Positions 29,772 to 42,100 of a DNA stretch of 64,000 nt are shown piece by piece. A program made the position numbers and the translations under genes. This stretch comes from Isoetes taiwanensis (Eukaryota; Streptophyta; Lycopodiopsida; Isoetales; Isoetaceae). Position 1 is the first letter of the stretch. Each line of letters begins with the position of its first letter. Below the pieces are notes generated by a model. The model saw only the letters and a program-made list of their open reading frames with translations, was not told the origin of the DNA and searched no databases. The stretch is taken from assembly GCA_021234155.1 (NCBI GenBank), contig JAJEKV010000036.1:14624863-14688862 (forward strand). The letters run 5' to 3'.

Positions 29772-32149
29772 AAAGTAAAAGCAGTAAACACCTCATCATC
29801 ACCCTTGCATACATCCCGAAGAGCACACTGACTATTTAAGAAGCATTTACCCCTCATGTTAATGAGTATAGCAGCTCAGAGGTTTCTTTTGGGAAAAGAA
29901 GGAAAAGGAATGGCCAATGTTCTCATATCCCAATCCCCTCCTAGATACACTTCTCCCTTGAAGATATGAGGACTCAAGAAATCTGGATGGACAATCCTTC
30001 TGCTGCCGAATCCATTGAAAAAGACACCCAAATGAACTTGCCAGACGCCTATATGACATAATGCAGCCAAAATCTCTGATTTATGCTAACTCCATCCCAA
30101 ATAGGTTTGCAATGGGGAGACAAGGAGACAATTGAAGCTCTCCTGGATTTGATTTCCATGGAGTATAGAGATTTGCAGCAAGATGAGTTCCAAGCGTTAC
30201 AACAGAACAATAGAGATTTGCAACAAGATGAGTTCCAGGCGTTACAACAGAACAACTTCAGATCATGTCATCAAAAGACATGGTCATGGAAACCCTAGTT
30301 GGTGACCCTAAGAAAACTCTTTAATCCGTTGCCTGATCAAGAGGCCCTAGGAAAATCCATCACTTTGTGGATGGGCCTGCAAACTTTTCATAATGTTGCT
30401 TGGAGTAACTTAACCAAACTAAGAAAGTGGAACTGGAAAGAGTCGCCAAGCAAGGCAAGTTCGCAGCTGTTTGGTATGGAGATCTTTATATTTAGACAAA
30501 TCCTTCACCAGGTCTGCAGTTGATTAAATTTTGGTTAAACTCTTCCAGACAGTAGGTAGTACAACAACAAAGCATTAGCTTTTAGACCTCCCATTTGGAC
30601 TTCAAATGGTGGGGACATCAACATTCTGGCATCCTAATCTAGCTCCAACAAATGGATGTCTAGCTCTCAAACAACCTACCAAGTATCAAGGGGGGTGCAC
30701 ATTTGTAGTGCGTATATATAACATCAGCGATTTTAGGAATTTTTATTGGCATTTGCTTACATGTATGTACCAAAAAAATATAAGCAAGTATAGACTTAGT
30801 TGCATGGAAAATATACTAAGGATTTACTACTTTCTATGTAGAAGTATTTTATGGGGTATACATGCAGAGGGATGGGTAGAAGTATGAAAAGGATTTTTTG
30901 TTACAAAAGTGGTAAATAAGGGGTTTTTGCCCGACCCCATCTTCACAAATGGCATTCCAATATACATATAGGTAAACCTTCCAGACCAAGTATATGATTA
31001 GAGGAATGGGGGTATTCAAACCATCAGGTACTTGGGTAACATTAGAGAATGGTTATCTTGGTCAAGTATCCAAGGAAGAACTTTAGGTTCACTAATTGAT
31101 AAAGAGCTTTACAAAGTTATAATGGAAATATTATGTGCCTATCGAAGAGATAAGAGAAATTGGGGACAAGCAAAACAAATAGAGGCTGGTGACAAGGAAG
31201 TTTACACAGTAAGGACAATTTATAGGCTCTGACCTTGGATGCTGGAATTCTAGAATTGGGTTCAACTTTTGGTAAAAGGAATCTCCAATCACATGATGCA
31301 AATCTTGGATGTAGAGGATCAGGTTTTAGGTACCCTAAGATCCATGTGCCTCTAGATAATATGGGAGCACTGCAACAGGATTGCTCTCGATTCCAAAGCC
31401 CCTAATCTATCTTGGATCAAGACGAACCTCTAAAGCCTTGTAATCATTACTGCCCTGGCCCATAAAAGAATCAAAAGGGCAAGGTAGAGTATAAGATATG
31501 CTTGGAAACTACACTGGTCTATATGGCTTTTTCACCTTGAGAGAATTCCCCTGTCAAAGCTAGATGAAGGAGAAGTTGATCTCCTTTAAGAAGAACAACT
31601 CTCAAACGAATGTTGAAGATGCAGATTTGGCATTCAATTCCTTGAAGCGGAAGCTCTTCATGCAAAAGCAGGCGGTCCACACTATTTTGGTGGAGAAACT
31701 TCTCTTTCGACCTACCCAAGTTTTGCACCTTGATAAATAGCTCTATATTAAGCACCACTTCATTAATTTGAGGAAAAGGACATTTTTATTGTGCTCCAAA
31801 TGTTTAAAAGGTGAGTTCGTAGTTAGTCTGAAGATGGAATATATCCGAATCATTTAATAAAAGCAAAATTATAAATAGGTCTCATAACACATGACAAAAA
31901 TAGAAAGATCCAATGCGATGTTTTAAACAAGAAAAATCAAATAATGACTACCAAACTGTCTCAAGTCACGTTTTTAATACTGACATATTTGATACAATGA
32001 ACGAAGTGTGGACGAAAACGTTATAAATATAAGAATAATATAATCCACCATAATGCTTACAAGAATCACTATGGCAAATTCTGATGGTCAAAAATCATTT
32101 TATATTATGCTTTGAAAGTTATGTACAGTAAATTATACAAGATATTTCA
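29772..32149. other. Unrecognised stretch with a 45-bp tandem repeat
   Basis: Apart from the repeat at 30166-30255 I see no gene or element. Confidence 0.4.
30166..30255 (+). repeat. Two 45-bp direct repeats
   Basis: Units 30166-30210 and 30211-30255 differ at about two positions. In the open frame 30083-30298 each encodes LQQDEFQALQQNN plus two linking residues. Whether the frame is translated is unknown. Confidence 0.85.
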
Positions 32150-33195
32150 GGGAGGAGGATCCTTTAGAATATCAGGATTAACATCGACATTAACACCCAC
32201 TTCAGCTTCCATCCTCTCAATTTGTTGTCGACCGACATCGATCAGATCCTCCATGCCCAAACATTTTAGGAATTGCAGTTTGATTTCTACAACATAATTT
32301 TCTAGGCCAGCCTGATTATCCTTAAGATGCTGACTCCAGTTTTCCTCTTCAGTGTTATCTTCTAGAGTACCAAGAAGGGGCATGACTGGCCTATGTTACA
32401 TTCTATCCACTATTTTAGTGAATTCATGAGAAGTCCCAGGCTCCAACATGATCTTCAGTCTCTTCTATTTCACCATTGGCTCGTCTTCATTCACTTTACA
32501 ACCAATAGGCGGCCATTTGACCTATAATATTTGTCAAAGCTTCCAACTTTCAAAACTGAGGATCGGGAGCAGAGACATCCTTCTCTAGAGTGTTGATATG
32601 GTTCTTCAGCTCTTCAAACTTTTCGGCATAGTTGGTATATTAAAAGCTATCTAAGAGATCATGCAAGTTATTGGGTATAACTGTAATATGAGTAACATTG
32701 ATCTACATTGATGTCAGCGAACGCACCAGAAGTTTCTTCCGTCTCGTAATATTCTCTCTCTTTAACTTTTAAATCTTCAAGCGGCATCGCTTTCTTTTCA
32801 AGGTACTCAAAGAAACTATGAAGAAACCTTGTCTTCTTGTTATCGTATTAAAGAGCAGTGCTCGTCTTCTCCTGCATTAAATGAGTACTAGAAAAGGTAC
32901 CAGAAGAAAGGAAGTCGAGCATGCATCCATCTTGCGAAAAAAAAAACTGCTTCATAATGTAGCAAACAAAAGACGTTTTCAATTAAGGCTTGAATAGCAA
33001 ATTGCCATCCATGCCTATCCAACTATATTTGAATTTTCTTTTGAACATGATGATACGATGTTTCTTATTTTTCTTATCCATCTCTTCATCACCGATGACT
33101 TCATATAGAGGCAAAAGAGTCTTCTTTGCTTCATGAGATGTTAGAGAGAACCACAAATCCAATTTCTGGCTATTTAGGGATAACTCTAGCTCCAC
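32150..33195 (-). pseudogene. Possible broken host-gene fragment (unrecognised)
   Basis: On the minus strand, successive frames read as protein-like: MELELSLNSQKLDLWF and FKYSWIGMDGNLLFKP (33195-32983), then EYLEKKAMPLEDLKVKEREN around 32820-32760, and an acidic piece 32383-32147 (MPLLGTLEDNTEEENW). The amino-acid composition looks real rather than random, but no family is recognised and the pieces are not joined by obvious splice sites. It could be a decayed host gene or an unknown transposon ORF. Confidence 0.3.
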
Positions 33196-35299
33196 TTCTA
33201 TTGATGATGTGAGCGAGAAACTTCTAGTTTTATTTTCATATCTTCACATCCTCAAACCCCAGTTCCTCATGGGTTATATATACCCTTCGATCTGTCGGAA
33301 GCTATATAAACAATTGGGCATGTGGCCAGAATGAAGGATAAGCAGATGATACACTTTCGCAGGTTTCATGTGAGAGGTCCTCCCATACAATTCTAGATAT
33401 TTAGATACCGTCCGATTAGAGGAATACCTACTTTTGTGCACAAGTATATCACATTTATTTTATGAAGACGCAGGTTTTTTTATTTGGCAATAAGATATGT
33501 CAATGCAGGCTACCATCAGTGTTGCCCTTAAGATAAAATGTGTGTAAGCAAAATTGAAAAGGTTGGGGGAATCATAGATTTATAGGATTAATTATACAGA
33601 CAAATATTTTCAGAACATGAATGTTTTTTTTAGAAATCATGGCAAATCTTGGGCAATAGCCAAGATTCAAGTGGCTTTTGTTTTTCAAGTACAATTTAGG
33701 TAAGGATATGTTTTCACCCATGTTTAGTCAAGTGCATAAACACATTATAACCAAGAGTTGCATGATGCAGTACCACATTTCATTGTAACCATTGGAAATG
33801 AAAAATGTAGTTTTATTTTGTTAGACAAAGTCAAATTTATTAAAAGAAAAAAAAAATTTATTAAAAGAAAGCCCTGTAAAGAACATCAATTGTGCAAGCT
33901 AAAGTGATCATCAACAAACCTCTCTAATTCATCCTTAGATAGAAGTTTGACTTGCATTACAATAGCCACAAAAAGAACTTTTAAATTATCATAGTACTTG
34001 GATAGATATGGTGGTATGAAGTAAAAATGGAGTATTAGACAACTCCTTGAGAATTTTCTAGAGGGAGAATAGAAGTCGCGACGAATCCACGCTTGTAACA
34101 CTTGGAGTAAATGGCGAGTATTCATGTAGTATAAGAGGACGTTGTAGAAACAATGGCTAATTTTGCCATCTATTATGGACCCTACTAAACCATAATATCA
34201 AAAAATTTAATACCTTTAAAAAATAGCGTTTTGTCCAACTTTCGTATGACTACCATAACTGCTGAAAGATTCCCTAGAACACAATCTTTATTAATATTTG
34301 CCTTAACATAGACAGCATCCATGCCTGCAATTTCAAGCACACGCTCTTTTGTAAACTCTACGTGGAGGAATGTTCTTCACAACAGTTGTTAACATACGAA
34401 ATAACCCCTCTCTCCATCAAAATGAACGTGTCTATGTCCATTGCATGTTGTTTATACTCAAAATGACAAGTGCAATTTGAATTTATTCTCAGTTAACATG
34501 TATCAGAAAGAATCTCGTCCATCAGAAGATTCGTCTCCTTGTCAGAGATTTTGCTTATGGTCATTTATGATTGAAGGCGCCTATGATTTTGAAATTTGAA
34601 ATACGAGTTCGCCTATGGTTTTGAGGGAATATCGAACCTCTAGAGCACTAATGCAATCATATATGCTAACATTCATGAACCAGGACACCCATAGGGTAAT
34701 ATCTTTTTTACTGCTCTAGTTACAAATATGTCTTTTTGCCAATTTTTTTACCTCACCTGGGTTAAACTTCAAATTGTTTGTCAAAGCGATGCACACGGAA
34801 TGGGAGTTGGAGCAATATAGGGAACAAACAACAATGAACTTTTCCAGACCTCCTTTTGTTGTGCCTTCTTCGTTACTCTAATTACAATTCTCAGAGGTTT
34901 TTTGACGACAGGGGACAAATCTGTAGAAGGAAAATCTTGATATTTTCTTCATGGGGTTTCACATAGTATAGATCATATATAACATGTGAGTGGACGATAT
35001 GCGGTTTTTTTCGAGTCTAAAGCGTACGCATACATACAAAAAGGGAGTTTTTTTGGGGACATCTTGCGATGCATCTCATATAGAAAGGGTTCTTTTGGAC
35101 TTTAGATAAGGCATATACAAAGGGATTTTTGTTGATCCCTTCCTCGCATATGGTATATCCCTTTTACACTAACTGGCATCTTGAATATTTTCTCTTTTTA
35201 GACCCAGTGCTTATGCCCTCACCTTCCTTTATAGCTGGCCCTTTGCCCTTCAGAGATAGAGGACAAGTCAAATTTGGAGAAGACATCACCTGCACATCT
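33196..35299. other. Unrecognised stretch
   Basis: AT-rich, no gene or element recognised. Confidence 0.4.
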
Positions 35300-36170
35300 T
35301 GAACGTCTAACTATATGAGTGCAAGTCTTGCATGGGTAACCCACCAACTATCACAGACATGAGAGAGAGTGATGTGAGTGCATGCAAGTCTTGCAGGGGT
35401 AACCCACCCACTGTATTGAGTTCAAGTTTTGAATATAATTCACTGAATTTGTGAGTGCAAGTCTTGCAATAGTAACCCTTTGACATACGAGTGAAAGTGA
35501 CAAGTCTTGCAAGGGTAATATGACATCCATAAAAAGACAACTAATCAAGTCTTGCGGGCTATATGAGTGCAACCCATTGATTGTATGAGTGCAAGTCTTG
35601 AATGTCTTGTAAAAGTAAGTCACTGACTGCAAATTTTGCAAGGATACTGACTATTGCATACATGAGCAAGCTCAAGTCTTGCAAGGGTAGTGTGCAATCC
35701 ACAAAAGATGAGGGTAATGTGCGATGCATAAAAAGATGAATAAGTCAAATTTCATAAGGGTGGCACTGCGTAGTGTGCGATCTGTAAAAAAACATGAGTG
35801 AGTGTAGTCTCTCACATAGATGAATGAATGCAAGTCCTGCAGAGGTGGTGTGAATGCAAGTCTTGAAGATGTCTTGCAAAAATCACCTACTGACTGTGTT
35901 AATGCAAGTCTTGCAAGTGCAACCCTCCAATTAATATCACATAAATGAATGAGTGCAAGTCTTGTCCAATCCGTACAAAGATGAATGAGTACAAGTGTTG
36001 TACACAGATTAGTGAGTGCAAGTCTTGCAAAAGGGTAACCTAGTGATTGGGTGAGTGCAAGTCTTGCGAACGTAGTGCATGATCCATAAAAAAATGAGAG
36101 GGTGCAAGTCTTGCAAAGGTAGTGCGTGATCTACAAATGATAAGTGAATGCAAGTCTTGCAAGGAATAGA
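35300..36170. repeat. Irregular array of a near-palindromic 11-mer
   Basis: About fifteen copies of GTGCAAGTCTTGCAAGGG or close variants, spaced roughly 30-150 bp apart (for example at 35321, 35384, 35457, 35673, 35903, 36017, 36057, 36101 and 36150). The core GCAAGTCTTGC is a near-perfect palindrome around a central T. Several copies are followed by GTAACCCAC, others by GTAGTGTGCGATC. Spacers vary, so it is neither a simple minisatellite nor CRISPR-like. Confidence 0.85.
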
Positions 36171-38727
36171 ATAGGGTCAATGTGCAGTCTAAAGAAAAAT
36201 GTTGTATGGAAAGTATAAAAATGGAAGGCTTTATTTCTTGGATGATCACTATCAATAGTAAGTTGTACGCACGTCTGTTCATAACAATTTGTACTTGAAT
36301 AGATGTTGTAGAATAAATTTGACTCCGCTGATACAATGTGTACTTGACTAGATGATGTAGAATAAATTGACTCTGTCAATACAATGTACCCTTGACTTGG
36401 GCACACGAAATGTAATTTCTTATGTCAAGAAGCACTATAAAACCAATACAAAGAATGAACTTTATGGTCGTGCGAAATCCATGCAGCATGTTAAACATTT
36501 ATGACCTCAACGAAAGGGAATGGTTTGCAAAATGCCATGGCATCTTGTCTAGGTTGTGGACATGAGACACTTTAATGAGCTTGTGAATCATGCAACTAGG
36601 CACATGCAGAGGACAAAAAAGCTTATCCTGCAAGGACAACGAAAGCCAGAGGAAGATGCCCAAAGAAAATAGAGACATGAGTAGGCCCCTCAGAGGAGAA
36701 GCCAAGTTGTAAGGTTCAACTAGTAGGTCCCTCAAAATCATCTGTTGAATGTCACCAAGATGCCTAGATAAAAGGATCTCCATATGATAGTTCATGTAGG
36801 CCCCCCAAATCACAAGAACTCCACAGTATAACTATATTTTTTTGTTTTTTGGGATTTGGCACAACTGTAAGAAGGGAAACAATACTTTTTGTTCTTTTGT
36901 CAACAACAGATTTTAATTAAATATGGAGACTTACTAGAGAAACCAAGAGGCAACTTGAAAAATGAGTAGGAAACGCCTATAAGGAGGTATAACATCTTGG
37001 AATAGTAGCTGAAAAGGTAAAAGGACTTGCTAAAGAAAGCAAAAGTTGTTGGAAAAGTTGTGAAAGAGAATGATGAGAATTGAACAACAAGTGCTATTTG
37101 TTGTTACATTCGAATGACTCCTTTTAGCAAAAATGTACTGGAGCAACATAGGAATGCATGCTGGGATGTCTTCTGGGATGACATAACGCATGGGACGATT
37201 GGAACTGGAAAAATAAAAAAAATATTGATTATAAGACAACAACTTTGGATGATGCCACGATTCGAACGAAAAGAAAAAGTTGGATAGGAGACATGAATTT
37301 TTTGTTGGATCAGGAGCCAAGGATAACAACTTTGGATCATAAGAGAGATAGAATTGAATAACTACAACAACTTTAGATCAACATTGACAAATATCCAAAA
37401 CAAATACAACAACAGAGGAATAACATGGGAGGATTTCCACTCAACACATAAGACAAAATGCAAGGGGTGCTTCTTTGTGTAAGAAGACAATAGGGAGGAA
37501 AAAAAACTAGAGAAGGGAATAAAAGAAGAGATAGATAGATAGAAAAGCATACCATTGCATGTGTAGAAAAAAAACAGAAAACAAAAAAAAGGAAAAGCAT
37601 AGCAAGGCATGTGGAGATGATTATTAGGCCAATATCTATACTACAAAAAATTCCATACTTCATATATAACCACTGTGTAAAAACACTTTGTTAAGCCTTC
37701 TAGTTTTTATTATACTGTCAGAGAAGCTCTGGCTATGGCAGATTCCGACGTAGATAGGATGCCGGAGCCACGTAGAAGGAGGATGGCAAAGTCCGGCAAG
37801 GCAGGTCGAGTTCATTTTTAGATCTATTGCAAAAAACAATGCGAAAAAAATTTTAGAGTACTGCTGTATCACCGAAAAGGACCCATCCGTCTGGGTATGA
37901 GTAAGAGCAGTCGGCGCCTTTGAAGCAAAGGACAATGGCTTCTTACCAAGCCTGCAGCGAATTGGCAATGGCGCTCAAGAGCTGATTAGGCCGCGTGCCC
38001 TCTGCTGCAAATCGAGAAAAAAATATTTAGGCCCCAATTTTTTTTCCTTTCTTTTGATGCCATAGTGGGTTAGTGGGTCGGAGATGGAGATGGAGACGGA
38101 GCCCCTTGCCTTTGCATATCTGATAAGGATTGCTCGCAATTGACAAGCATTCCGACCCCTGCTAGGCTGCCTGCATCTCTGTATCCCTGCAGCTCTTTTG
38201 GGTTCTAAGCATCAGATTAAAAGGTGCTTTGGTCTGATCTGCAGAACTCTATTATGTAGTATAATGCCGGCTTGATCAAGAAAAAACCGCCCAGTGCTGC
38301 ACGAGTAGTTGGGCTGTCTCTATTCTTGGCCGCTGTTACAGAATTTGTTCTTAATCCGGCAGGGATTAAAGCTTCAAATCCGGCAGAGGGAAGAAGGGGG
38401 GAAAATAAGGGAAGGCTGTAAATCTGTCTGCCTTTTGCAGGGGAGTGGGGCATTGAGGTATGGATCCATAGATAGGCCAGCAACGGCGCACAGAGCAGAC
38501 AGATGCCAAGCCATTAAGTCTGAGAAGATATATTCTATCCACCATAGCCAGAACCAGCAGGAAAAACAGAGCAGCACACCCACGTAACTGGTTTTTGCAT
38601 AGAGCCCCACAAAGTAAGGGCGTCAACTCTGTACTTGTTTTTTTTTGGTGCCGGATCAGAGCAGTTTGTTGAAGCTATACCTGCTAAAAAGGAACCTCTT
38701 CTTCCGCTGCCCAATTGGCCGAAAGAA
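36171..38727. other. Unrecognised stretch upstream of the receptor kinase
   Basis: No gene recognised. 37.0-37.6 kb is strongly purine-rich on the plus strand. 38.0-38.7 kb is GC-richer and probably includes the promoter of the next gene. Confidence 0.4.
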
Positions 38728-38736
38728 TATATAAAT
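38728..38736 (+). promoter_or_regulatory. Probable TATA box of the ERECTA-like gene
   Basis: TATATAAAT in a GC-richer context, about 440 bp before the ATG at 39170. It would imply a 5' UTR of roughly 400 nt. Based on motif and position only. Confidence 0.45.
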
Positions 38737-39169
38737 CCCTTAACCCAGATCTGTGCCCTTAATTGGCCGGATTTGAGAGAAATTTGAGCTTAGAAGCTTG
38801 ATTCAATCCCAGATCTAAACACCCATTTCAACTAATCCTCGGCGTGGGCCAGCATTGAGTGCCGTTTTTGACAGTTCCTACGTGTTACGAGAATTAGACG
38901 AAGGCAAGGCCTGTGCGGTCTGTTTCAGAGAGGCCTTCAGAAATAGGGGACCGGCAATATCAGCTCAGGAAAGCGAGATTTGTACTTTGGATCCAAAGAA
39001 CTAACAAGAATCCTTGGTTTTGAGGCAAAAATCATGACCCAAATGGGGCGCTGATCCTCTGGCATAACGGCTGGATGCGGGTTTTGCATGCGAGGGAAGA
39101 AAAAGGATCATGTTTGATCAGTCCGTCGTTTCTGGCTTGGGATGCGTTGCAAAGAGTGCAGAACAAGCA

Positions 39170-42100
39170 ATGGCGTGGAAATTGACAAGGGTTTTGGTCG
39201 GATTGAAACGGGTTTCTTCCGCATTTCTTCTTGTGCTCATCTTGATCTCTTGGGTTGGAATCAGCTATGGTTTATCAGCAGATGGTGCGTTTTTTTCCTG
39301 CTCCGGTGCTGCATTTTTGAATTGCCTATTCATCTTCTGCATTCCCAAGAACAGAACAAGTCCTTTGTTCTGTTGTCTATTCCCGCTATGCCTGTCCTCG
39401 AAGTCGATCTTCTTCCTTGTCTAGAGATTGAAGAATTTATTTTTTCTGCAATATCTATGCATGCCTTCGGGCGAGAAAACCCAAATAATGCCTTGCCAGC
39501 AATGCCATTTTCAAATATCAAAACTCAATCATCCGCCATAGTACCTCTCAAAATCACAAGCCCATTTCTGGAATAGCCCAGTAGCTTGCCGGAATGAGCT
39601 CCATATCTCCTTTCAACAAAGAGCCACCATGGATTTGCATCCTCAAAACCCACTTCCATGCATTATTTCCTGCTTGCATTTTTCTTCGATCTGATCTTTC
39701 GCAGACTCGAATCCAGCATTCTACTGCTCAGCAGATGATGGGTTTTTTTGCATTGGTTTTTTCTGTTCAGGAACTGCATTGTTGGAGATAAAGAAGTCTT
39801 TTGTGAATGCCGGAAATGAGCTCTACGATTGGGATGACCGCGAGGATCGAGATCCTTGCCTATGGCGGGGCGTTACCTGCGACAATGTAACTCTGGCCGT
39901 TGTCAGCCTGTAAGTTGGAAACTTCTGTAGCCCGCCCAACTGTTTTGAACTGTTCAACAGGGCCCATGGCAACACGGCTCATTCATTCAATGCCGGAACT
40001 GTTTATTTCGAGATTTGGTTCACAACCTTCGACCGTTTTTAGCATTTCCAGAGATTGAACTTCAATCCGGTGCAGTAGATCTAAGCAAATGGCAGCGCAT
40101 ATCATCAGAGCTTGCATTTGAATTTTTACTCATCTTAGCTCACGAGCAATACTGAGATAAAACTGCCTCTGCATCATATTCAAATGATTTCGCTCTTAAC
40201 CCCCTGGTTTGCTGTCTCTGCAGCAATCTCACGCAACTTACATTGGCTGGAGAAATCTCTCCTTCCATTGGGAAGCTCAAAAGTCTTGAATATCTGTAAG
40301 GGCCTCTTGCACTATTTGTATGCTGCAAAGACCAGTATGGTTTATTAACGCTTGCTTTGGATGCAGGGATTTGAGGGAAAATAGTATTTCTGGTCAGATT
40401 CCTGATGAAATTGGAGAATGCTCCAAGTTGAAGATGATGTGAGCACATATCATGGTTTTTTCTGCCATCATTCTCAATGTTGGAATATTCGCTAATGCAC
40501 CTGTTTCTTTTTTTCTTATCTATGCAGAGATCTGTCCTTCAATGAGCTGTATGGCGACATTCCGTTCTCAATCTCGCAGCTAAAGGAACTTGAGACACTG
40601 TAAGTTAGTTGTTGGCGCTTTTTGCAATTAGGGGCGTAGTGGATAATTTGTTAATTTTACACCTCTGGTCCTACAGTGTGCTGAAAAGTAACCAGCTAAC
40701 TGGCCCCATTCCATCAACATTGTCTCAGCTTCCTAACCTGAAAACCTTGTAAGTTGTTTTCCATCTCACATACTTATTTATCTATAATTACAAGTTCCAT
40801 CAAACTCAGGTGATAAATATGATGCAGGGACCTAGCACAAAATCAATTAACTGGAGAAATACCTACACTGCTATACTGGAGCGAAGTTCTGCAATATCTG
40901 TAAGCTAGTCTTCTCCTATCCACCAAGGGTGATAGAGATGAAAGAATTCTTACCCTTGTGCTTTGCAGGGGCCTGAGAGACAACTTTTTAAGCGGAACCT
41001 TATCTAATGATATGTGCCGCTTGACAGGATTGTGGTACTTGTAAGTGTCTATGAAGAAGTGTATACTTGACTGTGTATTTATGCTATCCTTGACCATGTT
41101 CAAATTTTCTGGCAGTGATGTAAGAAGCAACAATATTTCTGGACCCATTCCTGAAAATATAGGGAATTGCACCAGCTTTGAGATATTGTAAGAAATTGTT
41201 TGAACTTTGTTCTCTAAATAGCAATCACAAAGCTTTCCACTGACATTATAAAAATGACAGGGACCTAGCATATAATCAGCTGAGTGGAGAAATCCCTTTC
41301 AACATTGGGTTTCTTCAAGTTGCCACTTTGTAAGATCCTATTAATCTATATCATCCCTTCTAGAAGTTCTCATAGATCGTTTCATGGCAGATCTTTGCAA
41401 GGGAACAAATTCAAAGGGAAAATTCCCGATGTAATTGGATTAATGCAGGCCCTCGCTGTTCTGTAAGTGGATCTATATTGACATGAACTTTGCTTGTTTA
41501 CTCATCAGCACCAATGGTCTTTTATACTTGCAGAGATCTGAGTGATAATCGACTGGAAGGAGAAATACCTTCCCTACTCGGCAATCTGACATTTACTGGA
41601 AAGCTGTAAGTTTCGGCTATCTTCATCTTTTGTTTCAAAATTCCTGATTAGAACCTAATAAAATCTTTTTTGCACCAGGTACCTTCATGGTAATCTACTT
41701 ACTGGAACAATCCCTCCAGAACTTGGCAACATGACAAAGCTAAGCTACCTGTAAGTGAAACTATAACAGGCAAGATAAGTAAGCCACCCCATCAACATTT
41801 TCTTATTATGTGTATGCATTCTGCAGCCAGTTGAATGATAATAAGCTCACGGGAGAGATACCATCTCAGCTTGGTAGCCTTAACGAGTTGTTTGAACTGT
41901 AAGAGAATCAGAAAGCATGATTGTCAGTTTCGACTTGCCGCTCTTAAGCTGATGTATTATTTTGGATGTGCAGGAATTTAGCAAATAATGACCTGATCGG
42001 ATCAATTCCAGCAAATATCAGTTCATGCACAGCTCTGAATTACCTGTGAGAAAGATAGGGCTAATGGTTCCTTGAGTCTGATAAAGCCAAACTAACATGC

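Noticed and set aside
35300-36170. CRISPR-like array
   Set aside because: Eukaryotic context, repeats too variable, spacer lengths irregular, no cas genes.
37030-37660. Minus-strand Phe/Ser/Leu-rich frames
   Set aside because: Produced by a purine-rich plus strand; low complexity and no transmembrane protein family match.
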